NCBI RefSeq assembly: GCF_027487935.1 | Contig: NZ_JAIYCP010000002.1 | Coordinates: 1-64,000, forward strand | Direction of reading: 5' to 3' | Source: Brevundimonas sp. | GTDB lineage: Bacteria; Pseudomonadota; Alphaproteobacteria; Caulobacterales; Caulobacteraceae | DNA length: 64,000 nucleotides | Shown here: positions 1-8,433 of the stretch, piece after piece | Layout of the letters: each line of letters begins with the position of its first letter | Numbering within the stretch: position 1 is the first letter of the stretch | Position numbers and translations under genes: made by a program | Notes under the pieces: model-generated | Told to the model about the DNA's origin: nothing | Databases searched by the model: none | The model's input: only the letters and a program-made list of their open reading frames with translations

Positions 1-519
1 ATGTCGGCGGGCTGTGGTCGAGCGATGAAGCCCGGGGGACGGATACTCCGGGGGTCCTCGCAGGGGTCGATGGATGGCTCCTGTTTGCTCGCCGCGCGCT
101 TCCCGCGCGGACCGCTGGCGCCTGTCGCCATGTCCGCCGCGCGTCGGCACCCGCAAGGGCGACGGCGCGATCCGGTAAGGCCTGAAGCAAGGGCCGCCAG
201 CCGGAGGGCGCGTGGAAAACGGCCGCGCGGGGCAGGTCTGCTTCGTCGAAACGGTATGTGAAACATGCACCGGGCGAGGCCCGGCCGCCCCGCGCCCTCC
301 CCACCCGCTTGTTCGCAAGCGGCGATGAGTCATGCGCCAAACCTCTCCCTCCCCCTTGGGGGAGGGTCGTCGGCGCGAAGCGACGACGGGGTGGGGAGGA
401 CTCGGCACCCCATCCACCGGCACCCCATCCACCGGCGCTCCCCTCGCCGAACCGCCCCCACCCGGTCGCTGCGCGACCACCCTCCCCCGGCGGGGGAGGG
501 AGATCAGGGAGACTGCCTC
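1..519. other. Non-coding leading stretch with predicted RNA-like folds
   Basis: No convincing gene is seen in the first ~520 bases; the listed ORFs have low-complexity Arg/Pro/Gly composition and no recognisable domain. A frame-2 reading stops at 28 and could be the tail of a gene starting outside the window. Bases 225-295 can fold as a three-way junction: gcgcggggc (225-233) pairs with gccccgcgc (287-295) and encloses two adjacent hairpins (254-268 and 270-284). Another hairpin, ccgcttg/caagcgg, lies at about 305-322. I could not match the stretch to tmRNA, RNase P RNA, SRP RNA or a common riboswitch by their conserved cores. Confidence 0.35.
343..501. repeat. Palindrome-ended intergenic repeat element (~159 bp)
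   Basis: The stretch is bounded by two G/C-rich palindromes of the same kind, ccctcccccttgggggaggg on the left and ccctcccccggcgggggaggg on the right. It contains a tandem 15-bp direct repeat (caccccatccaccgg twice). Its size and two-palindrome architecture resemble the elements at 14722-14880 and 46780-46935, but the core sequence differs. It ends just before the TTG start of the next gene, so it may lie in its leader. Confidence 0.6.
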
Positions 520-1131
520 TTGAGATCCAAACCTCGACCCGACGCCCGCCCCGCTCCCGAACCGCCCCCCGACCGGATCGACCTCTTCGCCCCGGCCCCC
601 GCCGATGACCCCGAGACCGTCGATCCCGCCGCCCTGGCGCGGGCGGCGACGCTGGCCTCGGGGCGGGCGATGAAGGCGCGGCAGTGGACCGAGGCCAGGG
701 CGCTGGCCGGGCTGGCCGAGAGCTATGCGCGGCTGGGCGAGCGGGCGCGGGGCGGGGGGCAGACGATCGAGACCCTGGACCTGGCCCTGATCTTCGAGGT
801 GCTGGCCGACGACCACGGCGTGGCGGCGCGGCGGCTGGCGCTGAACCCCGACCGGCGCGACGATCCGGACCGGGCCATCAAGGAAGAGTATCAGCGACGG
901 CTGGCCGAGGTGCGGCAGGACCAGACCCATCATCACATGGCCATGGTCCGCCGCATTCACGCGGCGGAGGCGCAGATCCGGGCGCTGGGCGGCACGGTTG
1001 AGATCTCGCAGTCCAGCTTTGACGCCATGGCCGAGGCGCGGGACTGGCTGCTGTCGGCGACGGAGGATCTGGAAGACGTGACCGTCACCCCCAGCCCGCC
1101 GCGCGGCGATCCGTGGAAGGTCGGGATGTGA
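520..1131 (+). CDS. Uncharacterised alpha-helical protein
   Basis: I do not recognise this family. The ORF track opens at 265, but that N-terminal part is translation of the repeat element. The first reasonable start is TTG at 520, preceded by a purine-rich agggaga, giving 203 residues. The protein begins with a Pro/Arg/Asp-rich segment (~residues 1-35), then becomes helical and charged (RAMKARQWTEARALAGLAES; EEYQRRLAEVRQDQ). It has no signal peptide, membrane segment or Cys motif. Its end lies 7 bp from the end of the convergent next gene. Coding character is supported by a long open frame with high GC3 downstream of 520. Confidence 0.55.
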   Translation: MRSKPRPDARPAPEPPPDRIDLFAPAPADDPETVDPAALARAATLASGRAMKARQWTEARALAGLAESYARLGERARGGGQTIETLDLALIFEVLADDHGVAARRLALNPDRRDDPDRAIKEEYQRRLAEVRQDQTHHHMAMVRRIHAAEAQIRALGGTVEISQSSFDAMAEARDWLLSATEDLEDVTVTPSPPRGDPWKVGM

Positions 1132-1138
1132 CCTCTAC

Positions 1139-1582
1139 CTACCGCTTCCTGAACCGCGTCGCCTCCGCCTTCAGGTTCGAGCCCCAGTCGGTGACCGGCT
1201 GGTCCGGTTCGGCCCGGAATGGCAGTTCGCCGGCGACGCCGCGCATCGCCAGCGCCAGCGGCAGGGCCCAGTGCGCCAGCATCCGCAAGGGCTTGCGGCG
1301 CGTATCGAGGACGTCCCAGCCCTCGGCGGCAAAGGCCTCGGCCATGTCGGCGGGGTCGAGGCGTTCGATGGGGTCCCAGTCGGCCGGGCGGGTGACGGCG
1401 GCGGCCTCGTCCGGGGTCAGGCCGAAGGCGGCGCGGGCGGTCTCGTCGATGGCCTCGGCGATCTCGGGGAAGTCATACAGTTCGTCCGGATCGGCGGCGC
1501 GCGGCTTCATCAGCGCCTTCAGCTCAAGGGCGTCGATCCCGGGCAGGTCGATCAGGCGGCGCAGGGTGGGGGTATCGGTCAT
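1139..1582 (-). CDS. Uncharacterised small protein
   Basis: A 147-residue soluble protein with no family I can name. The N-terminal half is acidic and helical (LPGIDALELKALMKPRAADPDELYDFPEIAEAIDETARAAFGL). The C-terminal half has a hydrophobic patch (MLAHWALPLALAMRGV) too short for a confident membrane anchor. It starts 3 bp downstream of the alcohol dehydrogenase stop on the same strand, so the two are probably co-transcribed. It could be a small accessory protein of that operon, but no functional motif is visible. Confidence 0.5.
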   Translation of the reverse strand: MTDTPTLRRLIDLPGIDALELKALMKPRAADPDELYDFPEIAEAIDETARAAFGLTPDEAAAVTRPADWDPIERLDPADMAEAFAAEGWDVLDTRRKPLRMLAHWALPLALAMRGVAGELPFRAEPDQPVTDWGSNLKAEATRFRKR

Positions 1583-1585
1583 GGC

Positions 1586-2710
1586 TCAGAACCTTACCAC
1601 AGTCCGCACGGCGTGGCCGTCGGCCAGGGCGTCGAAGGCGGCATTGATGTCGGCCGGCGGGATGGTGCCGCTCAGCAGCCGGTCGACCGGCAGCCGCCCC
1701 TGCCGGAACAGGGCGACGTATCGCGGGATGTCGCGGGCGGGGACGCAGGTGCCGATATACGACCCCTTCAGGGTCCGCTCCTCGGCCACCAGCTGGACGA
1801 TATTGACCGCCAGCGCCGCCTCCGGCGGGGGCAGGCCCGCCGTGACCGTGGTGCCGCCGCGCCGGGTCATCCGCCAGGCGGCCTCGAGCGCGGCGGCCGC
1901 GCCGGCCATTTCGAAGACGAAATCGGCCCCGCCGCCGGTCAGGCTGCGCACCTGTTCGACGGCATCGGGATCGGCGGCGTTGACGGTCTGGACCGGGCCG
2001 AGGCTGCGGGCCAGCGCCAGCTTCTCCTCGCTCAGGTCCACGGCGATCACCGGACTGGCCCCCGCCGCCAGGGCCCCCAGCACCGAGGACAGGCCGACGC
2101 CGCCGAGGCCGATCACGGCGACCGACTGGCCCGCCCGGACCTGCGCCGTATTCACCACCGCCCCGACCCCGGTCAGGACGGCACAGCCGAACAGGGCGGC
2201 ATGCTCGAACGGCAGGTCGCGATCGACCTTCACCAGCGACCGCCGCGAGACCACCGCATGGGCCGCAAAGGCGGAGCAGCCGAGATGATGATTCAGGTCT
2301 CCCGCCGCATCATGGATGCGCCGTCCGCCGGCCAGCAGCTCGCCCCGGCCGTTGGCCGCGGCACCCGGCTCGCACAGGGCCGGCCGCCCCCCGGCGCAGG
2401 GCTCGCAGTGGCCGCAGGAGGGCATGAAGACCATGACGACATGGTCGCCGACGGCGAGATCGATCACCCCGGGCCCCAGCGCCTCGACCACGCCCGCCGC
2501 CTCATGGCCCAGCGCCATCGGCAGGGGTCGGGGCCGGTCGCCGTTGATGACGCTGAGATCGGAATGGCACAGGCCCGCGGCCTTGATGGCAACGCGCACC
2601 TCGTCCCGGCCGGGCGGATCCAGCGTCACCGTCTCCAGCGACAGCGGCCGGCTGTCGGCATAGGGGCGGGCGGCGCCCGTGGCTCTGAGAACGGCGGCGA
2701 GGGTCTGCAT
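1586..2710 (-). CDS. Zinc-dependent alcohol dehydrogenase (MDR family)
   Basis: Medium-chain dehydrogenase/reductase predicted to oxidise alcohols or S-hydroxymethyl thiols with NAD. The chosen ATG (2710) gives 374 residues beginning MQTLAAVLRATG, which fits the family; the 19-residue upstream extension in the track looks non-coding. Visible features are the catalytic zinc site (GLCHSDLS, then GHEAAGVVEALG), the structural-zinc cysteine cluster (CGHCEPCAGGRPALC), and the Rossmann motif GLGGVGLSSVLGA followed by an acidic residue in AVDLS, favouring NAD. The overall pattern resembles class III/aryl-alcohol dehydrogenases. Substrate cannot be deduced from sequence. Confidence 0.85.
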   Translation of the reverse strand: MQTLAAVLRATGAARPYADSRPLSLETVTLDPPGRDEVRVAIKAAGLCHSDLSVINGDRPRPLPMALGHEAAGVVEALGPGVIDLAVGDHVVMVFMPSCGHCEPCAGGRPALCEPGAAANGRGELLAGGRRIHDAAGDLNHHLGCSAFAAHAVVSRRSLVKVDRDLPFEHAALFGCAVLTGVGAVVNTAQVRAGQSVAVIGLGGVGLSSVLGALAAGASPVIAVDLSEEKLALARSLGPVQTVNAADPDAVEQVRSLTGGGADFVFEMAGAAAALEAAWRMTRRGGTTVTAGLPPPEAALAVNIVQLVAEERTLKGSYIGTCVPARDIPRYVALFRQGRLPVDRLLSGTIPPADINAAFDALADGHAVRTVVRF

Positions 2711-2781
2711 GACGCCGAGGCTAGGCGCTTGACGCCGCGTCCGCCAAGCCCAAGGCTGGAGACTCAACGAAGCGCACCAAT

Positions 2782-2824
2782 CGCGCTCAAGCAGCGAGGC
2801 GCCGCGCGCCGAGCGTTAGCGCAC
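2782..2824 (+). repeat. 43-bp leader hairpin repeat, copy 1
   Basis: The sequence cgcgctcaagcagcgaggcgc...gcgccgagcgttagcgcac recurs at 3576-3618 with three differences. It folds as an outer stem GCGCT/AGCGC and an inner stem GGCGC-cgc-GCGCC. It ends 11 bases before the ATG of the thioesterase gene, immediately upstream of its Shine-Dalgarno sequence. Two of the three differences from copy 2 are compensatory within the inner stem. Confidence 0.7.
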
Positions 2825-2835
2825 CAGGGGAAGTG

Positions 2836-3273
2836 ATGACCGGCACCATCGAACGGACGAAACGCGGCGACTACCGCCGGTTCCAGGCCATATCCACGCG
2901 CTGGATGGACAATGACGTCTACGGCCATGTGAACAATGTCGTCTATTATTCCTGGTTCGACACGGCGGTGAACCGGCTGCTGGTCGTCAACGGCCTGATC
3001 GACATCAACGCCGGCAAGACCATCGGCCTGGTGGTCGAAACCGGCTGCCGTTATTTCTCCCCGACCGCCTTTCCGGACGAGATCGAGGCCGGGGTGCGCG
3101 TCGCCCACGTCGGCACCTCCTCCGTCCGCTACGAAATCGGCCTGTTCCGCAACAATGAGCAGGAAGCCGCCGCCGTCGGCTATTTCGTCCACGTCTATGT
3201 CGACCGCGACTCCAAACGCCCGGTGCCCGTGGACGAAAAAATGCGGGGGTTTCTGGAGAGTTTGAAAGCCTAG
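2836..3273 (+). CDS. Acyl-CoA thioesterase (hot-dog fold, 4HBT type)
   Basis: A 145-residue single hot-dog domain enzyme, predicted to hydrolyse acyl-CoA thioesters in the cytoplasm. The family signature is clear: TRWMDNDVYGHVNNVVYYSWFDTAVNR, where the Asp of MDNDVYGHVNN is the usual catalytic residue. ATG at 2836 is preferred over GTG at 2833 because aggggaag lies at proper distance. The gene follows the 43-bp hairpin repeat, which would lie in its leader. Its 3' end overlaps the end of the convergent small membrane gene by 4 bp. Physiological substrate is unknown. Confidence 0.85.
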   Translation: MTGTIERTKRGDYRRFQAISTRWMDNDVYGHVNNVVYYSWFDTAVNRLLVVNGLIDINAGKTIGLVVETGCRYFSPTAFPDEIEAGVRVAHVGTSSVRYEIGLFRNNEQEAAAVGYFVHVYVDRDSKRPVPVDEKMRGFLESLKA

Positions 3274-3470
3274 TCGTCCAGCCGCCCCATCAGCGCCAGC
3301 GCGCCCACGGCGGTCAGGACGCCGAGGGTGAAGGCACCGATGATGGCACCGGTGGCGACGGCGGACGGAACGGTGACCGGGCGGGTCTCGTACCATTCCA
3401 CGATATCGGCCTCGTCGAGGTCGTCTTCGGCAAAGGCTTCGGCGTGATAGATGGCGTCTTCAGCGATCAT
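3270..3470 (-). CDS. Small single-pass membrane protein
   Basis: A 66-residue protein starting at ATG 3470, chosen because ggacggag lies about 8 bases upstream; the longer frame in the track starts within untranslated sequence. The N-terminal half is strongly acidic (EDAIYHAEAFAEDDLDEADIVEWYE). The C-terminal half is one hydrophobic helix (VATGAIIGAFTLGVLTAVGALALMG) ending GRLDD. I do not recognise the family. It is likely an inner-membrane protein with an acidic cytoplasmic tail. It is convergent with the thioesterase gene, overlapping by 4 bp. Confidence 0.6.
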   Translation of the reverse strand: MIAEDAIYHAEAFAEDDLDEADIVEWYETRPVTVPSAVATGAIIGAFTLGVLTAVGALALMGRLDD

Positions 3471-3575
3471 GGCGGGGCTCCGTCCTTCGGTTGGAAATCC
3501 TGTAGCGCAGCAGAGGTTCCTGAACCGTGACACCGCCGCCGCCATCCGCTAGATGCCCGCCCAGATCATTTCGAC

Positions 3576-3618
3576 CGCGCTCAGGCAGCGAGCCGCCGCG
3601 CGGCGAGCGTTAGCGCAC
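3576..3618 (+). repeat. 43-bp leader hairpin repeat, copy 2
   Basis: Second copy of the 2782-2824 repeat, 40 of 43 bases identical, ending 17 bases before the yebC ATG. The inner stem is GCCGC-cgc-GCGGC, so the second pair is C-G where copy 1 has G-C. This paired change keeps the stem intact, which argues that the fold, in DNA or RNA, is what is being kept. Confidence 0.7.
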
Positions 3619-3635
3619 ACCAAGAGACCCCACCC

Positions 3636-4409
3636 ATGGCCGGCCATTCCAAATTCAAGAACATCATGCACCGCAAGGGGCGCGCCGATGCGCAGCGGTC
3701 CAAGCTGTTCTCGAAACTGTCCCGCGACATCACCGTGGCTGCCAAGCTGGGCATGCCCGATCCGGCCATGAACCCGCGCCTGCGACTGGCCGTGAACAAC
3801 GCCAAGGCCGAGAGCCTGCCCCGCGACGTGATCCAGCGCGCCATCAACAAGGCCGCGGGCGGCGACGTCGATATGATGGAAGAGGTTCGCTATGAGGGCC
3901 GGGGCCCCGGCGGCGTCGGCATCATCGTCGAGGCCCTGACCGACAACCGCAACCGTGCCGCCTCCAACATCGGCGCGGCGTTCAAGAAGAACGGCGGGGC
4001 CCTGAGCGAGATGAACTCGGTCGCCTTCATGTGGAACCGCGTGGGCCGGATCATCTATCCCGCCGAGGCCGGCAGCGAGGACGCCGTCATGGAGGCCGCC
4101 ATCGAAGCCGGCGCCCAGGACGTTGAGAGCGACCTGGTCAAGCCCGACATCTATGAGGACGCCCCGGGCCACACCATCTGGACCACCTTCGAGGACCTCA
4201 ATGAGGTCGCCGAGGCCCTGTCGAAAATCCTCGGCGATGCCAAATCCACCGCCCTGGTCTGGCGCCCGCAGACCGAGGTGGCCGTGACCGGCGAGGCGGT
4301 CGGCACCCTGATGAAGCTGCTCGATGCCCTGGACGCCGAGGATGACGTCCAGAACGTCTATTCGAACGAGGACATCTCGGACGAAGACATGGAGAAATAC
4401 GCCGGCTGA
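3636..4409 (+). CDS. yebC: YebC/PmpR family regulatory protein
   Basis: A 257-residue YebC/TACO1-family protein. It carries the conserved N-terminus [32 protein letters not shown] and the [41 protein letters not shown] block typical of the family. Members act as DNA-binding regulators or as translation factors relieving ribosome stalling. It lies directly upstream of ruvC, the usual arrangement in proteobacteria, with 108 bp between. The leader contains copy 2 of the hairpin repeat, which may influence its expression. Length and start are normal. Confidence 0.97.
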   Translation: MAGHSKFKNIMHRKGRADAQRSKLFSKLSRDITVAAKLGMPDPAMNPRLRLAVNNAKAESLPRDVIQRAINKAAGGDVDMMEEVRYEGRGPGGVGIIVEALTDNRNRAASNIGAAFKKNGGALSEMNSVAFMWNRVGRIIYPAEAGSEDAVMEAAIEAGAQDVESDLVKPDIYEDAPGHTIWTTFEDLNEVAEALSKILGDAKSTALVWRPQTEVAVTGEAVGTLMKLLDALDAEDDVQNVYSNEDISDEDMEKYAG

Positions 4410-4517
4410 TGATCGGCCTGCAGCCGAAGGCGGCACGGACCTGCATCGGTCCGCTGCGTCTTCCGCACAGTTCCTCTCGGCCGTGGTCATTGTTCGTCAA
4501 CCTCGTTTGGGGCATGA

Positions 4518-5042
4518 ATGGAACGAATGACGAACGAAACGACTCGAATCCTGGGGCTGGACCCTGGCCTGCGCCGCACCGGCTGGGGCGTTGTGGCCTC
4601 CGAAGGCGCGCGCCTTCGCTGGATCGCCCACGGCGTCATCGCCCCGCCCGAGTCTGCGCCGTTCAGTGAGCGACTGCTGTTCCTCCTTGAAGCGGTGGGT
4701 CAGGTCTGCGTCGACCAGGGCTGCGACGAGGCGGCGATCGAAGAGGTGTTCGTCAATATGAACCCGGTCTCGACCTTGAAGCTGGGCCACGCCCGGGCGG
4801 CGGTAATGCTGGCCCCGGCGCGGCATGGGCTGAGCGTGGCTGAGTATTCGCCCAACCTCATCAAGAAGGCCGTGGTCGGCGCCGGCCACGCCGACAAGAC
4901 CCAGATCGCCTTCATGGTGAAGCGGTTGCTGCCCGCGGCCGGGGATGTGAAGGCTGATGCCGCTGACGCCCTCGCCGTGGCGATCACCCATGCGCAGATG
5001 CGCAAGCGGGCGCTGCTGACGACGCTGCGGGGGGCGGCATGA
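4518..5042 (+). CDS. ruvC: Crossover junction endodeoxyribonuclease RuvC
   Basis: Holliday-junction resolvase of the RuvABC recombination pathway, acting as a dimer with two metal ions. The RNase H-like fold signature is visible: first catalytic Asp in [12 protein letters not shown] (Asp15), Glu in AAIEEVFVN, and C-terminal acids in [15 protein letters not shown]. It has 174 residues, the family norm. ATG 4518 is used; an alternative ATG nine bases on (4527) is equally possible. The 3' end overlaps ruvA by 4 bp (ATGA), implying translational coupling in a ruvCAB operon. Confidence 0.97.
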   Translation: MERMTNETTRILGLDPGLRRTGWGVVASEGARLRWIAHGVIAPPESAPFSERLLFLLEAVGQVCVDQGCDEAAIEEVFVNMNPVSTLKLGHARAAVMLAPARHGLSVAEYSPNLIKKAVVGAGHADKTQIAFMVKRLLPAAGDVKADAADALAVAITHAQMRKRALLTTLRGAA

Positions 5043-5656
5043 TCGGTCGTCTGAGAGGCGTACTGGCTGAGATCGAGGCCGACCATTGCCTCATCGACTG
5101 TGCCGGGGTGGGCTATGTGGTGGCGTGCGGGGCGCGAACCCTAGGGCGCCTGCCGGCCCCGGGCGACGAGGCAACCTTGCATATCGAGTCGAACTGGAAC
5201 GCCGAGAGCGGGCCGCGCCTTTACGGCTTTCTGACCCGCGACGAGCGGCGGGCCTTCACCACCCTGACCGCCATCCAGGGCGTGGGGCCCAAGGCGGCCC
5301 TGTCGGTTCTGGACGTGCTGCCGCCCGGAGAGCTGGCGGCGGCGGTGGCGCGCGAGGACAAGGCGGCGGTGGCGCGGGCCAATGGTGTCGGACCGAAGCT
5401 GGCTCTGCGCATCGTCACCGAGCTGAAGGGCAAGCCGCTGGGGGACGCCTCCTTCACGCCGAGCGCGCCCGGCCTCCATGCCGGGATCGCATCGCCAAAG
5501 CCATCGGTTACCGGTGAGGCCGTTTCGGCCCTGCTCGGTCTGGGTGTGGCCGAGGTCAATGCCCGCCGCGCTGTCGATCAAGCCCTGATCCGGCTGGGCG
5601 ATGAGGCCGATCTGTCGGCGGTCATCCGCGCGGCGCTTCAGGAGCTCGGGCGTTGA
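5039..5656 (+). CDS. ruvA: Holliday junction branch migration protein RuvA
   Basis: A 205-residue RuvA, which binds four-way junctions as a tetramer and loads RuvB. Domain I (OB fold) begins [28 protein letters not shown]. Domain II holds two helix-hairpin-helix motifs ([18 protein letters not shown] and [17 protein letters not shown]). Domain III ([20 protein letters not shown]) is the RuvB-contacting part. The gene overlaps ruvC at the start and ruvB at the end, consistent with stoichiometric co-translation. Confidence 0.97.
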   Translation: MIGRLRGVLAEIEADHCLIDCAGVGYVVACGARTLGRLPAPGDEATLHIESNWNAESGPRLYGFLTRDERRAFTTLTAIQGVGPKAALSVLDVLPPGELAAAVAREDKAAVARANGVGPKLALRIVTELKGKPLGDASFTPSAPGLHAGIASPKPSVTGEAVSALLGLGVAEVNARRAVDQALIRLGDEADLSAVIRAALQELGR

Positions 5657-6687
5657 GCGAGGACCGGATCATCTCGGGCCAGTCTGCGCCGGGCGAATCC
5701 CACGACCGCGCCCTGCGGCCGCAGACCCTGTCGGAATTCGTCGGTCAGGAGCAGGCCAAGGGCAATCTGAAGGTCTTCATCGACGCCGCGCGGGGCCGGG
5801 GCGAGTCGCTCGACCATGTCCTGCTTTTCGGACCACCCGGTCTGGGCAAGACGACGCTGGCGCAGATCGTGGCGCGCGAGCTCGGTGTCGGCTTTCGCGC
5901 CACCTCGGGGCCCATTCTGGCCAAGGCCGGCGATCTGGCCGCCATTCTGACCAATCTCGAACCGCGCGATGTGCTGTTCATCGACGAGATTCACCGGCTC
6001 GCCCCGACGGTCGAGGAGATCCTCTACCCGGCCATGGAGGACCATGTGCTGGACCTGATCATCGGCGAGGGGCCGTCGGCGCGGTCGGTGCGCATTGATC
6101 TGGCCCCCTTCACCCTGGTCGGGGCGACGACACGGGCGGGGCTGCTGGCCACACCCCTGAGGGACCGGTTCGGCATTCCGCTGCGGCTGGAGTTCTACAC
6201 GCCGGAAGAGCTGGTCCGTGTCATCACCGGGGCGGCGCGCAAGCTGGGCGTCGGCATCAATGACGAAGGCGCGCGCGAGATCGCCAGCCGTTCGCGGGGC
6301 ACGCCGAGGGTTGCCGGACGGCTGCTGCGCCGGGTGCGGGATTTTGCTGAGGCCGAGGGCTCGCCAGTCATCGACCGGCTGTCTGCGGCGCGGGCGCTGG
6401 CGCGGCTGGAGGTCGATGAGGCGGGACTGGACAGTCTGGACCGCCGATTCCTCAAGGCCCTGATCGAGAACTACGGCGGCGGGCCGGTCGGCATGGATAC
6501 GCTGGCGGCGGCCATCGCCGAGGCGCGCGATGCGGTCGAGGACGTGATCGAACCCTATCTGCTGCAACAGGGCTTCATCCAGCGGACGCCGCGTGGACGA
6601 ATGGCCTGTGCGCGCGCCTATGAGCATCTGGGTCTGGCCGAACCACCCAAGGGTCCGGATCCCGGTGGACTGTTTGGCGGCAAATAG
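5653..6687 (+). CDS. ruvB: Holliday junction branch migration DNA helicase RuvB
   Basis: A 344-residue AAA+ motor that drives branch migration with RuvA. Walker A is GPPGLGKTT, Walker B is [11 protein letters not shown], and sensor 1 lies in [10 protein letters not shown]. The C-terminal winged-helix domain includes [18 protein letters not shown] and the Arg-rich [17 protein letters not shown] end. Start is TTG at 5653, overlapping the ruvA TGA and placed 8-9 bases after an aggag; no nearer ATG gives a full-length protein. Confidence 0.97.
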   Translation: MSEDRIISGQSAPGESHDRALRPQTLSEFVGQEQAKGNLKVFIDAARGRGESLDHVLLFGPPGLGKTTLAQIVARELGVGFRATSGPILAKAGDLAAILTNLEPRDVLFIDEIHRLAPTVEEILYPAMEDHVLDLIIGEGPSARSVRIDLAPFTLVGATTRAGLLATPLRDRFGIPLRLEFYTPEELVRVITGAARKLGVGINDEGAREIASRSRGTPRVAGRLLRRVRDFAEAEGSPVIDRLSAARALARLEVDEAGLDSLDRRFLKALIENYGGGPVGMDTLAAAIAEARDAVEDVIEPYLLQQGFIQRTPRGRMACARAYEHLGLAEPPKGPDPGGLFGGK

Positions 6688-6737
6688 GGTTCACCTCGGG
6701 CGCGAACCCCGTCATGCTCGGTCTCGAAGGAGACGGT

Positions 6738-7127
6738 ATGGCGCGAAAGGCGATCCGGACAGAGCGACTGATCGCGGTGCTGGGCATCGTGGTGTTGGTA
6801 CTTGGTGCCTTGGCAGTCTGGCTGACCACACGTGGCTCGGGTCCGGACTTCGTCCAGGAGCCGCCGGCCAAACGGGTGCTGCGGCAGGCCCGCGAACAGC
6901 TGGGACCCGGAGCCGAAGTACAACTGATCGAGCCAGGACGCGGACGGGTGGTCTGCGGCTATATCGCAGCTGGCCGTCGCGGGCGGGCTGTAGGGTTCAT
7001 CTCGCGTCCGAACCGTATGCTGCTGAGCCAGGATCCGCTGAACGGCGAGTTCCGCGCCATGATCAGTGCCGACTGCCCCGATTTTCCGGAACCGCCGACG
7101 AACCAGCCGGTTGTGAGCCGGCCATGA
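6738..7127 (+). CDS. Uncharacterised membrane-anchored protein
   Basis: A 129-residue protein of unknown function. ATG 6738 (MARKAIRTERL) is chosen because aaggag lies just upstream; the track start at 6714 has no such signal. One N-terminal membrane helix (LIAVLGIVVLVLGALAVWL, residues ~11-29) is followed by a globular presumably periplasmic part with two cysteines (VVCGYIAAG; SADCPDF) that could form a disulfide. It sits between ruvB and ybgC and overlaps ybgC by 4 bp (ATGA), so it is probably translated with the Tol-Pal block. Confidence 0.6.
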   Translation: MARKAIRTERLIAVLGIVVLVLGALAVWLTTRGSGPDFVQEPPAKRVLRQAREQLGPGAEVQLIEPGRGRVVCGYIAAGRRGRAVGFISRPNRMLLSQDPLNGEFRAMISADCPDFPEPPTNQPVVSRP

Positions 7128-7573
7128 TAGACAGTCCAACCGCCGGCCGGTTCGACGGTCGTGAGCATCGTCTGCCGGTCCGGGTCTATTACGAGGACAC
7201 AGACTTCACCGGCCTCGTCTATCACGCCAACTATGTCCGCTATTTCGAGCGGGGGCGGTCGGATGCCCTCCGCCTGATGGGCATCGGCCATGCCGAACTG
7301 CTGGATGGCGACACGCCGATGGCCTTTGTGGTCTCGAAGATGGACCTGCGGTTCCTCAAGCCTGCCCGGATCGACGACGCGTTGGTGGTGCAGACTCACT
7401 ATGATGCGTTGAAGGGGCCGCGGCTGTTGATTTCCCAGGCCATCACGCGCGGCGATGACCTTCTGTGCCGGGCCGCGGTCGAGGTCGTCTGTATCCATAT
7501 GGACGGCCGGCCCCGGAGGCCGGGCCGCATCCTTCGTGAACAACTCGCGCCATGGCTGGCGCGCGAAGCCTGA
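7124..7573 (+). CDS. ybgC: Tol-Pal associated acyl-CoA thioesterase YbgC
   Basis: A 149-residue hot-dog thioesterase of the YbgC type, the gene that usually opens tol-pal operons. The catalytic signature YYEDTDFTGLVYHANYVRYFERGRSD is intact, with Asp27 in the expected position. The track reports it fused to an upstream out-of-operon frame; the true ATG (7124) overlaps the previous stop. Family members act on short acyl-CoAs and interact with phospholipid synthesis at the inner membrane. A 129-bp gap separates it from tolQ, room for a separate tol promoter. Confidence 0.93.
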   Translation: MIDSPTAGRFDGREHRLPVRVYYEDTDFTGLVYHANYVRYFERGRSDALRLMGIGHAELLDGDTPMAFVVSKMDLRFLKPARIDDALVVQTHYDALKGPRLLISQAITRGDDLLCRAAVEVVCIHMDGRPRRPGRILREQLAPWLAREA

Positions 7574-7702
7574 CCATTTCCTCCGCCTGTCACGTGCAGA
7601 CAGGTGACGACGCGGTCACTCCTCGCTAGACCCGGGCCGGATCGCCACACAACCGCCACGCCCGTCCGGTGCACAGTGGTCGGAGAGACGGAAGGACGCT
7701 GA

Positions 7703-8431
7703 ATGACCACCGCCACTGAAGCTTCGATGATCAACCCGGTCGCCCTGTTTCTGGAGGCCGATATCGTTGTGCAGGCGATCATGATCGGCCTTGCCATCGC
7801 CTCCTTGTGGTCGTGGGCCGTGATCGCCGACAAGGCGATGCGGTTCAGCGCGCTGAACCGCTTGGCCAACACCTTTGAGGCTGCGGTCGGCTCGGGCCGG
7901 TCGCTGGAGGATATCGCCGCCCAGGCGGGGCCAAACCCCGAGCATCCTTTGCCGAGAATGCTGGTTATCGCGCTCGCTGACTGGCGCGAGGCACGTACGC
8001 GCGGCCCGCTGACCGAGAACCAGGCCAATCTTCTGATGTCGCGCATTGACCGGGCGCTGGACAGCCTGATCGCCCGTGAGAGCCAGCGGGTTGAGAATGG
8101 TCTGGGCGTACTGTCGGTGGTGGCCACATCCTCGCCCTTCGTCGGCCTGTTCGGGACGGTCTGGGGCATTATGAATGCCTTCGGGGCCATCGCCTTGTCG
8201 GGCAATACCAATCTCGCGACGGTGGCACCGGCCATCTCAGAGGCCCTGTTCGCCACGGCCCTCGGACTGGCGGCGGCGATTCCGGCCTATATCGCCTACA
8301 ACAAGTTTTCCATCGATGCGGGCAAGTTCACGGGGCGGCTGGAAAGCTTCGCCGATGATCTGCAGGCTGCGGTCGCACGCCGTCTGGGCGGATCGTCCGG
8401 CACCGCGCCGCAGACCACCCGGGAGCTCTGA
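7703..8431 (+). CDS. tolQ: Tol-Pal system protein TolQ
   Basis: A 242-residue inner-membrane proton-channel subunit (MotA/TolQ/ExbB family) that with TolR energises TolA. It has three membrane helices in the usual positions: near residues 15-35, a second around SVVATSSPFVGLFGTVWGIMNAFGAI and a third at LFATALGLAAAIPAYIAYNKF, with a large cytoplasmic loop between the first two. The GLFGTVWGIM motif is diagnostic. ATG 7703 is preceded by gaagga. tolR follows after 2 bp. In Caulobacteraceae the Tol-Pal complex is essential for outer-membrane integrity and constriction. Confidence 0.97.
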   Translation: MTTATEASMINPVALFLEADIVVQAIMIGLAIASLWSWAVIADKAMRFSALNRLANTFEAAVGSGRSLEDIAAQAGPNPEHPLPRMLVIALADWREARTRGPLTENQANLLMSRIDRALDSLIARESQRVENGLGVLSVVATSSPFVGLFGTVWGIMNAFGAIALSGNTNLATVAPAISEALFATALGLAAAIPAYIAYNKFSIDAGKFTGRLESFADDLQAAVARRLGGSSGTAPQTTREL

Positions 8432-8433
8432 GC

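Noticed and set aside
1-330. RNase P RNA, tmRNA, SRP RNA or cobalamin riboswitch
   Set aside because: The conserved cores of these RNAs were looked for by eye and not found; only generic stem-loops are visible.
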